NCBI RefSeq assembly: GCF_003702045.1 | Contig: NZ_RBTP01000031.1 | Span: forward strand, 178,137-242,136 | DNA: 64,000 nucleotides | Source: Pseudomonas viridiflava | Lineage (GTDB): Bacteria; Pseudomonadota; Gammaproteobacteria; Pseudomonadales; Pseudomonadaceae | Reading direction: 5' to 3' | Shown here: in pieces, positions 47,843-55,695 of the stretch | Numbering within the stretch: the first letter of the stretch is position 1 | How the letters are laid out: every line of letters starts with the position of its first letter | Position numbers and translations under genes: made by a program | Notes under the pieces: generated by a model | The model's database searches: none | Told to the model about the DNA's origin: nothing | Seen by the model: only the letters and a program-made list of their open reading frames with translations

Positions 47843-48621
47843 GCTTTATCTGTGTGCGTAACGTGTGGCAGCAATACGACGAACAGGTGGTGCTGGAAGG
47901 CTTGAATCTGGACGTTGCCGAAGGCGAATTCTGCACATTGGTGGGCGCATCGGGCTGCGGCAAGTCGACCTTTCTTCGCCTGCTGCTGGGCCAGGAAACC
48001 TCAAGCCGTGGCTCGATCACCCTCGACGGCCAGCCGCTCTCCAACGAACCGGACGCCAGTCGCGGCGTGGTTTTTCAGCGCTACTCGGTGTTCCCGCACC
48101 TGAGCGTGCTGGACAACGTGGCGCTGGGCCTTGAGCTGCCCCGCTCCCGCTGGATCGGCCGGCTGTTCGGCCAGGCCAAGCGAGAGGCACGGGAACAGGC
48201 CGCGCAATTGCTGCACAAGGTCGGCCTGGGTCATGCGCTGGACAAGTACCCCTCGCAGTTGTCCGGCGGCATGCAGCAACGACTGGCCATCGCTCAGGCG
48301 TTGATCATGAAGCCTCGCGTGCTATTGCTCGACGAACCGTTCGGGGCGCTGGACCCCGGCATCCGCAAGGATATGCACCACCTGTTGCTGGACCTGTGGC
48401 GCGAAACGCAACTGACCGTCTTCATGGTTACTCATGACCTGTCCGAGGGGTTCAATCTCGGCACGCGTCTGCTGGTCTTCGACAAGGTCCGCCACGACCC
48501 GCACGCGCCCGGAGCCTACGGCGCACGCATCACCTACGACATCCCCCTCAACAGCGAACGCCGCGCCGAGCGCGCGTCACTCGACCTGCTGAAACCGGCT
48601 TTAGAGGAACCTGCACCATGA
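47839..48621 (+). CDS. ABC transporter ATP-binding protein of the guanidine operon
   Basis: A 260-residue ATPase. ATG 47839 (MSFICVRNVWQQY) overlaps the permease stop. Walker A GASGCGKSTFLRLLLG, Q-loop VVFQRYSVFPHLS, signature LSGGMQQRLAIAQAL, Walker B VLLLDEPFGALDP and the switch His (MVTHDLSEG) are all present. Its stop overlaps the next gene by four bases, tying transport to catabolism. Confidence 0.92.
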   Translation: MSFICVRNVWQQYDEQVVLEGLNLDVAEGEFCTLVGASGCGKSTFLRLLLGQETSSRGSITLDGQPLSNEPDASRGVVFQRYSVFPHLSVLDNVALGLELPRSRWIGRLFGQAKREAREQAAQLLHKVGLGHALDKYPSQLSGGMQQRLAIAQALIMKPRVLLLDEPFGALDPGIRKDMHHLLLDLWRETQLTVFMVTHDLSEGFNLGTRLLVFDKVRHDPHAPGAYGARITYDIPLNSERRAERASLDLLKPALEEPAP

Positions 48622-49343
48622 CTGACTCGACCACGCTGTACCCCGTCTTCGCCGAAGAACTGCTGCCCGGCGGCGGCCATCGCTCGTTCATTCTCAAGCG
48701 CGGCGAACTGCTGCGTCTGACCGACCTGCGCGGTAACGCCAACGTCAGCCTGACCCTGCTCAACGCACACGAGAAAACCGAGCGCCTCAATCTGCCCGAC
48801 AGCCTCAAGTGCCAGCACACCGCGCGACTGAGTGCCGGTCACTGTCTGTACTCGGACATGGGTCGCGTGCTGGCGGCTATCGTGACCGACACCTGCGGCT
48901 GGAGCGACAGCATTGGCGGCGTACTCAACGCCCATGAAGCCGCCGAAAAATACGGCCAGGGCCGGTATCAGGAACTGCGCAACGGCTTCTTCCGCAACGG
49001 TGTCGACAACCTGCTGGTCGAGCTGGGCAAATGGGGCCTGGGCCTGTCGGACCTGCTGATGACCCTCAACCTGTTCAGCCGGGTCAACGTGGACGAAACC
49101 GGCGTTCTGCATTTCGTACCGGACAACTCCAAGGCGGGTGATTACATCGAACTGTATGCGCCGATGGACACGCTGGTGGTGTTGACCGCGCTGCAACATC
49201 CGATGGACCCGAACCCTGCGTATGCGCCGCAGCCGCTCAAGCTGAGCTGGATGAAAGCCGACGCCAGCGTTGCCGAGCATTGCCGGACCTCGCGCCCGGA
49301 AAACGAGCGCGGCTTCATCAACACCGACCGCCTGTTCGCCTGA
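48618..49343 (+). CDS. DUF1989 protein, carboxyguanidine deiminase subunit (urea-carboxylase-associated protein 1 type)
   Basis: A 241-residue DUF1989 protein. In guanidine-degrading bacteria two such proteins form carboxyguanidine deiminase (CgdAB), releasing ammonia from carboxyguanidine to give allophanate. Here the domain core reads LTDLRGNANVSLTLLNAHEK, SLKCQHTARLSAGH and TDTCGWSDSIGG. The His found in the partner's equivalent CGRHD motif is replaced by Ser, so this subunit may not carry the full metal site. It overlaps the ATPase gene by ATGA. Confidence 0.87.
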   Translation: MTDSTTLYPVFAEELLPGGGHRSFILKRGELLRLTDLRGNANVSLTLLNAHEKTERLNLPDSLKCQHTARLSAGHCLYSDMGRVLAAIVTDTCGWSDSIGGVLNAHEAAEKYGQGRYQELRNGFFRNGVDNLLVELGKWGLGLSDLLMTLNLFSRVNVDETGVLHFVPDNSKAGDYIELYAPMDTLVVLTALQHPMDPNPAYAPQPLKLSWMKADASVAEHCRTSRPENERGFINTDRLFA

Positions 49344-49355
49344 GGAGACCCCGTC

Positions 49356-49976
49356 ATGAATCTGCATACCCACGATCATCACTGTGACGCAACCATCCCG
49401 GCGGGCGAACCGTTTCTGGCCGAAGTGAAAGCCGGACAAACCGTGCGCATCCTCGACCTGGAAGGCAATCAGGCGGTGGATACGCTGTTCTTCAGCCTCG
49501 CCAACCCGCGTGAACGCTATGACGTGCAACGCACCCTGCGCCGCCAGAACAGCGTGTACCTGACCACCGGCAGCGTGCTGTTTTCCAACCTCGGCCAGCC
49601 GATGCTGACCATCGTCGATGACACCTGCGGGCGTCACGACACGCTGGGCGGTGCCTGTGCGCAGGAAAGCAACACCGTGCGCTATGCCCTGGAAAAACGC
49701 CACATGCACAGCTGCCGCGACAACTACTTGCGCGCCTGCCTGCATGACGGTCGCCTGACCAAGAGCGACATTGGCCCGAACATCAACTTCTTCATGAACG
49801 TGCCCGTGACAGCGGATGGCGGCCTGACGTTCGAAGACGGCATCTCCGCCCCCGGTAAATACGTCGAACTGCGCGCCGAGATGGACGTGATCGTGCTGAT
49901 CTCCAACTGCCCGCAACTGAACAACCCCTGCAATGGCTACAACCCGACGCCCGCGCAGTTGATCGTTCGCGACTAA
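49356..49976 (+). CDS. DUF1989 protein, carboxyguanidine deiminase subunit (urea-carboxylase-associated protein 2 type)
   Basis: A 206-residue DUF1989 protein, partner of the preceding one. It retains [39 protein letters not shown] and [12 protein letters not shown]. The Cys/His/Cys of the last motif are the likely metal ligands. It has AGGAG before the ATG and lies 12 bp after its partner. The pair convert carboxyguanidine to allophanate between the carboxylase and allophanate hydrolase steps. Confidence 0.87.
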   Translation: MNLHTHDHHCDATIPAGEPFLAEVKAGQTVRILDLEGNQAVDTLFFSLANPRERYDVQRTLRRQNSVYLTTGSVLFSNLGQPMLTIVDDTCGRHDTLGGACAQESNTVRYALEKRHMHSCRDNYLRACLHDGRLTKSDIGPNINFFMNVPVTADGGLTFEDGISAPGKYVELRAEMDVIVLISNCPQLNNPCNGYNPTPAQLIVRD

Positions 49977-50003
49977 CCACTTTCGAAATTCCCGGTCTGG
50001 GCA

Positions 50004-50049
50004 GCAACGGACGACCGTTGCCTTGAATACCAATTGCGGGACGGCCCGC
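50004..50049 (+). ncRNA. Guanidine-II (mini-ykkC) riboswitch inside the operon
   Basis: Two small hairpins are present. GCAACGG-ACGA-CCGTTGC (50004-50021) has a 7-bp stem. GCGGG-ACGG-CCCGC (50036-50049) has a 5-bp stem. They are separated by 14 nt. Both loops fit the class-defining ACGR tetraloop, and tandem hairpins with such loops are the complete mini-ykkC architecture. The carboxylase start follows 44 nt later, with GGGG as ribosome-binding site and a further AAACCG/CGGTTT stem-loop (about 50060-50081) between. Confidence 0.85.
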
Positions 50050-50093
50050 TTCCCATCACGAAACCGATTCAGTCCGGTTTCCGGGGTCATGCC

Positions 50094-53000
50094 ATGTTCG
50101 ACAAACTGCTGATCGCCAACCGTGGCGCCATTGCCTGCCGCATCCTGCGCACCCTGCGTACCTTGAAGGTCAAGGGCGTGGCGGTGTATTCCGAAGCCGA
50201 CGTCGCCAGCCTGCACCTGATGCAGGCCGACGAGGCACACAGCCTGGGAGAAGGCGGCGCGGCCGGTACTTACCTGGCGGTGGACAAGATCCTCGCCATC
50301 GCCAAAGCCAGCGGCGCAGGTGCAATTCATCCGGGCTACGGATTTCTTTCCGAGAACGCCGCGTTCGCGCAGGCCTGCGAAGACGCCGGCATCGCCTTCG
50401 TCGGTCCGACCCCTGAGCAACTGCGGGTGTTCGGTCTCAAGCACACCGCTCGTGCCTTGGCCAAACAACACGGCGTGCCGATGCTGGAAGGCACCGAGCT
50501 GCTGGACAGCGTCGACGCGGCCCTCACGGCGGCCGAAGTGATCGGCTATCCGGTGATGCTCAAGAGCACTGCGGGCGGCGGCGGCATCGGCATGCGCGTG
50601 TGCCGCAGCGCCGATGAGCTGGGCGATTCGTTCGAAGCGGTCAAGCGTCTGGGTCAGAATAACTTCAGCGACGCTGGCGTATTCATCGAGAAATACATCC
50701 AGCGTGCCCGCCATCTGGAAGTCCAGGTGTTCGGCGATGGTCAGGGTGAAGTGCTGGCGCTGGGCGTGCGCGATTGTTCGGTGCAGCGGCGCAACCAGAA
50801 AGTGCTGGAGGAAACCCCGGCGCCCAACCTGCCGGAAGGCATGGCGGATGAGCTGTGTGCAGCAGCGATCAAGCTGGCCAAGGCCGTCAACTATCGCAGC
50901 GCCGGGACCGTGGAATTCGTTTTCGACAGCCAGGACCAGCGCTTCTATTTTCTGGAAGTGAACACTCGCCTGCAGGTCGAGCATGGCGTGACCGAGCAGG
51001 TCTGGGGCGTGGACCTGGTCGGCTGGATGGTACAACTGGCGGCCGGTGATCTGCCTCCGCTTGCCGAGCTGCAAGCGACCCTGCAACCGAACGGGCACGC
51101 GATTCAGGCGCGTCTGTACGCGGAGGATCCGGGGCGCGACTTCCAGCCGTGCCCCGGCCTGCTGACGGCGGTTAGCTTTCCGCCAGCCGATGGTCAGGCG
51201 CTGCGTATCGACACTTGGGTTGAAGCGGGCTGCGAGATCCCGCCGTATTTCGACCCGATGATCGCCAAGCTCATCGCCTGGGCGCCAAGCCGCGATGAAG
51301 CCAGTGAGGCACTGGCAGAAGCGTTGGGCGAAAGCCGCTTGTACGGCGTGGAAACCAACCGCGATTACTTGCGGCAGATCATTGCCGATGCGCCATTTGC
51401 GAGCGGGCAGCCGTGGACGCGCTGCCTGGAGCATCTGATGTATCACGCCGACACCTTCGAAGTGCTCAGCGGCGGTACGCAGACCAGCGTTCAGGATTAT
51501 CCGGGACGGTTGGGTTACTGGGCCGTCGGTGTTCCGCCGTCAGGTCCCATGGACAGTCGCGCATTGCGTCAGGGCAATCTGTTGCTGGGCAATGCCGAAG
51601 GTTGCGCGGCGCTGGAAATCACCATGAGCGGGCCGCTGCTGCGCTTCAATACCGATGCCGTGGTGGCGGTGACCGGTGCGCCGATTCCGCTGACGCTGGA
51701 TGGCGAGTCGTGCCCGATGAACACGACGCTGCGGGTGAATGCCGGTTCGACACTGGCAATGGGCACCATCGCCGGGGCCGGTGCCCGCAGCTACCTCTGT
51801 GTGAGGGGCGGGCTGGATGTGCCGGATTATCTGGGCAGCAAAAGCACCTTCACGCTCGGCCAGTTCGGCGGTCATGGTGGGCGCGCGTTGAGGGCTGGAG
51901 ATGTGCTGCACCTTGCGCCGCTCGATGACGGAAGTGTCGGCCAGTGCCTTGCAGATGACGCGATCGAGGTGCTCAGCGAGGTTCGTGACATTCGTGTGAT
52001 CTACGGGCCGCATGCCGCGCCCGAGTACTTCACCGAAGCGTACATCGAGACGTTTTTCGCGACTGACTGGGAAGTGCACTTCAACTCTAGCCGCACCGGC
52101 GTGCGCCTGATCGGGCCTAAGCCTGAATGGGTGAGGGCCGACGGAGGCGAGGCAGGGCTGCACCCCTCGAACATTCACGACAACCCGTATGCGATTGGCG
52201 CGGTGGATTTCACCGGTGACATGCCAGTCATCCTCGGGCCGGACGGGCCGAGCCTGGGGGGATTCGTTTGCCCGGTGACCATCATCGAAGCGGACCTGTG
52301 GCACCTGGGCCAGCTCAAGGCTGGGGACAAAGTGCGGTTTCATCCGGTAAGTGTCGAGGCGTGTCACGCCTCTTCGCGGACAAGTCCGCTCCCACATGAA
52401 ACGGTGAGCGCTTGTGGGAGCGAGCTTGCTCGCGAAAGCACTACAAGCCGCACCTCGATCATCGCCCAACTGCAAAGCCCGATCATTCTGGACATCGGCC
52501 AGGACGACAAACGCCTCGTTGCGCGCCTTTCCGGCGATACGCATCTGTTGCTGGAAATCGGCGCGCCCGAGCTGGATCTGGTGCTGCGTCTGCGCGGCCA
52601 TGCGCTGATGCTCGCGCTGGAAGCCAAGGCCTTGCCGGGTGTGATCGACCTGACGCCGGGCATCCGCTCTCTTCAAGTGCATTACCGCCCTGCCCAGCTC
52701 CCGCTCAAGCGCCTGCTCGACATCGTGGCCGGTGAGTGGGACGCCGTTTGCGCAGCCAAAGACCTGCAAGTGGCCTCGCGCATCGTGCACCTGCCCTTGT
52801 CGTGGGACGACCCGGCGTGCCAGTTGGCCATCGAGAAATACATGACCACCGTGCGCAAGGATGCGCCGTGGTGCCCGAGCAATCTGGAGTTCATCCGACG
52901 CATTAACGACCTGCCCAACCTCGACGAAGTGCAGCGCACAGTGTTCGACGCCAGCTATCTGGTGATGGGCCTGGGCGACGTCTACCTTGGCGCGCCGGTT

Positions 53001-53723
53001 GCGACGCCACTGGACCCGCGTCATCGGCTGGTCACCACCAAGTACAACCCGGCCCGCACCTGGACCGCGGAAAACTCGGTCGGCATCGGTGGCGCCTACA
53101 TGTGCGTGTACGGCATGGAAGGCCCCGGCGGTTATCAGTTCGTGGGCCGCACGTTGCAAATGTGGAACCGCTACCGCGATGTCGCTGCATTCGAAGGTAA
53201 ACCGTGGCTGCTGCGCTTCTTCGACCAGATCCGCTTTTACCCGGTCAGCGCCGAAGAACTGCTGCGCATCCGCCGCGATTTCCCGCTGGGCCGTTTCGAT
53301 CTGAACATCGAACACAGCACCCTGAACCTCACCGATTACCAGGCATTCCTGAGCACCGAAGCAGAGGGCATCGCGGCATTCAGAAACCAGCAACAAGCGG
53401 CCTTCAACGCCGAACGCGAACGCTGGATTGCCAATGGGCAGACCCATTTCGAGAGCGAAGAAAGCGTCGTCACCAGCACCGACGAAACAGCTCTTGAACC
53501 GGGCCAGCACGGCGTCGACAGCCACATTGCGGGCAACCTCTGGCAAGTGCAGGTCAAGCCCGGCGAACGCGTCGAGGCGGGCGATGTGCTGGTGGTGCTG
53601 GAGTCGATGAAGATGGAAATTCCGGTACTCGCACCGGTCGGCGGCATCGTGCAGGACGTGCGGGTGCAACCCGGCTCCGCCGTGCGCGCAGGCCAACGCG
53701 TCGTCGTGCTCGACGCGGATTGA
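50094..53723 (+). CDS. Guanidine/urea carboxylase (biotin-dependent)
   Basis: A 1209-residue biotin enzyme that carboxylates guanidine (or urea) with ATP and bicarbonate. ATG 50094 (MFDKLLIANRGAIACRI) has GGGG upstream. Order: biotin carboxylase (about 1-450, KSTAGGGGIGMRV and EVNTRLQVEHGVTEQ), the AHS2 and AHS1 carboxyltransferase halves (about 470-760 and 785-1000), then a biotinyl domain with VLESMKMEIPV, biotin Lys about 1173. Operon context (guanidine riboswitches, CgdAB) favours guanidine over urea. Residues about 760-781, between the two halves, are encoded by an inserted REP doublet. Confidence 0.9.
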   Translation: MFDKLLIANRGAIACRILRTLRTLKVKGVAVYSEADVASLHLMQADEAHSLGEGGAAGTYLAVDKILAIAKASGAGAIHPGYGFLSENAAFAQACEDAGIAFVGPTPEQLRVFGLKHTARALAKQHGVPMLEGTELLDSVDAALTAAEVIGYPVMLKSTAGGGGIGMRVCRSADELGDSFEAVKRLGQNNFSDAGVFIEKYIQRARHLEVQVFGDGQGEVLALGVRDCSVQRRNQKVLEETPAPNLPEGMADELCAAAIKLAKAVNYRSAGTVEFVFDSQDQRFYFLEVNTRLQVEHGVTEQVWGVDLVGWMVQLAAGDLPPLAELQATLQPNGHAIQARLYAEDPGRDFQPCPGLLTAVSFPPADGQALRIDTWVEAGCEIPPYFDPMIAKLIAWAPSRDEASEALAEALGESRLYGVETNRDYLRQIIADAPFASGQPWTRCLEHLMYHADTFEVLSGGTQTSVQDYPGRLGYWAVGVPPSGPMDSRALRQGNLLLGNAEGCAALEITMSGPLLRFNTDAVVAVTGAPIPLTLDGESCPMNTTLRVNAGSTLAMGTIAGAGARSYLCVRGGLDVPDYLGSKSTFTLGQFGGHGGRALRAGDVLHLAPLDDGSVGQCLADDAIEVLSEVRDIRVIYGPHAAPEYFTEAYIETFFATDWEVHFNSSRTGVRLIGPKPEWVRADGGEAGLHPSNIHDNPYAIGAVDFTGDMPVILGPDGPSLGGFVCPVTIIEADLWHLGQLKAGDKVRFHPVSVEACHASSRTSPLPHETVSACGSELARESTTSRTSIIAQLQSPIILDIGQDDKRLVARLSGDTHLLLEIGAPELDLVLRLRGHALMLALEAKALPGVIDLTPGIRSLQVHYRPAQLPLKRLLDIVAGEWDAVCAAKDLQVASRIVHLPLSWDDPACQLAIEKYMTTVRKDAPWCPSNLEFIRRINDLPNLDEVQRTVFDASYLVMGLGDVYLGAPVATPLDPRHRLVTTKYNPARTWTAENSVGIGGAYMCVYGMEGPGGYQFVGRTLQMWNRYRDVAAFEGKPWLLRFFDQIRFYPVSAEELLRIRRDFPLGRFDLNIEHSTLNLTDYQAFLSTEAEGIAAFRNQQQAAFNAERERWIANGQTHFESEESVVTSTDETALEPGQHGVDSHIAGNLWQVQVKPGERVEAGDVLVVLESMKMEIPVLAPVGGIVQDVRVQPGSAVRAGQRVVVLDAD
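52373..52436. repeat. REP doublet inserted in frame in the carboxylase gene
   Basis: TTCGCGGACAAGTCCGCTCC (from 52373) is followed after 16 bp by TGTGGGAGCGAGCTTGCTCG (from 52413, to 52436). The two are of different REP subtypes and in head-to-head order. The reading frame stays open and adds residues such as RTSPLPHETVSACGSELARE to a linker. Confidence 0.9.
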
Positions 53724-53753
53724 ACCGAATCACTCAATTTGAAGGGACCCCCC

Positions 53754-55568
53754 ATGACCGCTAACCAATGGTTGAATGATCTGCGCCTGGACTCGGTTCG
53801 CACTGTCTACCAGTCCGGCGACGTTTCGCCTCGCCAGTTGATCCTCGCATTGCGGGACAAAGCCGCGATCCTGAACCCTGAGTATCACCTGTTCATCCAC
53901 CTGCTCAGCGCGGATGAACTGGAGCCCTATCTGACTGCGCTGGAAAGCCGCGATCTCAACGACCTGCCGCTGTATGGCGTGCCGTTCGCCATCAAAGACA
54001 ACATTGATCTGGCGGGCATTCCGACAACCGCTGCCTGTCCCGATTACGCCTACACCCCGGAACGCTCGGCAACCATCGTCGAGCAACTGATCGCGCTGGG
54101 CGCGGTGCCGATAGGCAAAACCAATCTGGACCAGTTCGCCACGGGTCTCAATGGCAGCCGCTCACCCTACGGCCCTTGCCCCAACAGCGTGTTGAACGAG
54201 TATCCGTCCGGCGGCTCCAGCTCCGGCTCGTCACTGGCCGTTGCGCTGGGTGTGAGCAGTTTCTCGCTGGGCACTGACACGGCGGGCTCTGGCCGAGTAC
54301 CCGCAGCGCTTAACAATCTGGTCGGCACCAAAGCCAGCAAAGGCCTGATCTCCACCGCAGGCGTCGTACCGGCCTGTCGGACGCAGGATTGCGTATCGCT
54401 ATTCACCGCCACGGCCAGAGAAGCCAGCCAGTTGCTGGGGCTGGTCGCCAAGCTTGATCCGCGCGATGAATACAGCCGCCGTAATCCGGCGTGGAACGAC
54501 GCCAGCGCATTCGGCACGCCGCGCCCATTTCGCTTCGGCGTTCCGCGTGCCGAAGACCTGGAGTTCTTCGGCTGCGTTCAAGGTCCGCTGCTGTTCAGTG
54601 ACGCCATTGACCACCTGACCGCGCTGGGCGGCGAAGCAGTCACCCTCGACCTGTCGCCGTTCCTCGAAGCCGCCAGTCTGCTGTACGAAGGGCCGTGGGT
54701 CGCCGAGCGTTACAGCGTCGCCGGGCAACTGATGCACGACAACCCCGCTGCGGTGCTGCCCGTCATCCGCGCCGTGCTGGCCAAGGCACCGGCCGTCACA
54801 GGCGTCGATACCTTTCGTGCGCAATACCGCCTGCAAGCGCTCAAAGCCATATGCGACAAAGCAATGGAGGGGCTGGACTGCGTGGTAACGCCAAGTATCG
54901 GTCGGCCCGTGACATCGGCTGAACTGCTGGCCGAGCCGGTCCTGCGCAACTCCGAACTGGGTTACTACACCAACTTCGTCAACCTGCTGGATTACGCCGC
55001 CGTCGCGGTGCCCAGCACGTTCATGGACAACGGCCTGCCGTGGGGCGTGACGCTGTTCGGGCGTGCGTTCACCGATCAGTACCTGCTCGGCCTGGCCGAC
55101 GCGTTCCAGCGGCACACCGCGCTGCCATTGATCAGGGGCCAAACCTCGCTACTGCCAACGCCGAGCGCGACAGCCCGCAACGACATGACCCGGCTGGTAG
55201 TGTGCGGCGCGCACCTGGACGGCCTGGCGTTGAATGGGCAGCTCAAACAGCGTGGTGCTCGTCTGCTGGAAGCCACGCACAGCTCGCCCGATTATCGTTT
55301 ATATGCCCTGGCGGGCGGACCGCCGTTCAGGCCTGGCATGGTGCGTGTGGCCGAAGGCGGTGTGACGATTGCCGTGGAAGTCTGGGAGCTGCCCAGCGCC
55401 GAGCTGGGATCGTTCCTGACCAGCATCCCCGCACCGCTGGGGTTGGGCAAGGTGCAGCTCGCTGATGGCCGCTGGGAAACCGGCTTCATCTGCGAAGCCT
55501 ACGGCCTGCAAGGCGCCCGGGATATCAGTGAACTGGGCGGCTGGCGCGCTTATCTGCAACAGCAGTGA
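53754..55568 (+). CDS. atzF: Allophanate hydrolase
   Basis: A 604-residue enzyme that splits allophanate to two ammonia and two CO2, ending the guanidine pathway. ATG 53754 has AAGGGA upstream. The amidase-signature triad is Lys81 (FAIKDNIDL), a cis-Ser near 156 (SGGSSSGSS) and the nucleophile Ser179 (DTAGSGRVPAAL). A C-terminal AtzF-type domain (about 475-600, LVVCGAHLDGLALNGQL and PFRPGMVRVAEGG) is present. It is the last gene of the operon, followed by a 14-bp stem-loop. Confidence 0.92.
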   Translation: MTANQWLNDLRLDSVRTVYQSGDVSPRQLILALRDKAAILNPEYHLFIHLLSADELEPYLTALESRDLNDLPLYGVPFAIKDNIDLAGIPTTAACPDYAYTPERSATIVEQLIALGAVPIGKTNLDQFATGLNGSRSPYGPCPNSVLNEYPSGGSSSGSSLAVALGVSSFSLGTDTAGSGRVPAALNNLVGTKASKGLISTAGVVPACRTQDCVSLFTATAREASQLLGLVAKLDPRDEYSRRNPAWNDASAFGTPRPFRFGVPRAEDLEFFGCVQGPLLFSDAIDHLTALGGEAVTLDLSPFLEAASLLYEGPWVAERYSVAGQLMHDNPAAVLPVIRAVLAKAPAVTGVDTFRAQYRLQALKAICDKAMEGLDCVVTPSIGRPVTSAELLAEPVLRNSELGYYTNFVNLLDYAAVAVPSTFMDNGLPWGVTLFGRAFTDQYLLGLADAFQRHTALPLIRGQTSLLPTPSATARNDMTRLVVCGAHLDGLALNGQLKQRGARLLEATHSSPDYRLYALAGGPPFRPGMVRVAEGGVTIAVEVWELPSAELGSFLTSIPAPLGLGKVQLADGRWETGFICEAYGLQGARDISELGGWRAYLQQQ

Positions 55569-55573
55569 CAGCA

Positions 55574-55607
55574 GCAGAGGCGGCACGTATCAGCGTGCTG
55601 CCTCTGC
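55574..55607 (+). terminator. Strong stem-loop after allophanate hydrolase
   Basis: GCAGAGGCGGCACG (55574-55587) pairs with CGTGCTGCCTCTGC (55594-55607) including one G-T wobble. No T tract follows (ACAAAAACC), so it is not a canonical terminator, but its position 6 bp after the operon's last stop suggests 3'-end formation. Confidence 0.6.
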
Positions 55608-55695
55608 ACAAAAACCGGCTCAACGATACATAGTTATGCCTCTCCGGGCAGGCGTTCACGACATAGTGGGCCTTCATCCACTTCGACAGACCGTC

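Noticed and set aside
48534..51446. 970-residue minus-strand open frame opposite the guanidine operon
   Set aside because: It is antisense to well-supported genes (ABC ATPase, DUF1989 pair, carboxylase), has low-complexity composition, no homologous motif and no ribosome-binding site. High GC keeps stop codons rare on the opposite strand.
51540..53696. 718-residue minus-strand open frame opposite the carboxylase
   Set aside because: Antisense shadow of the carboxylase; no family features.
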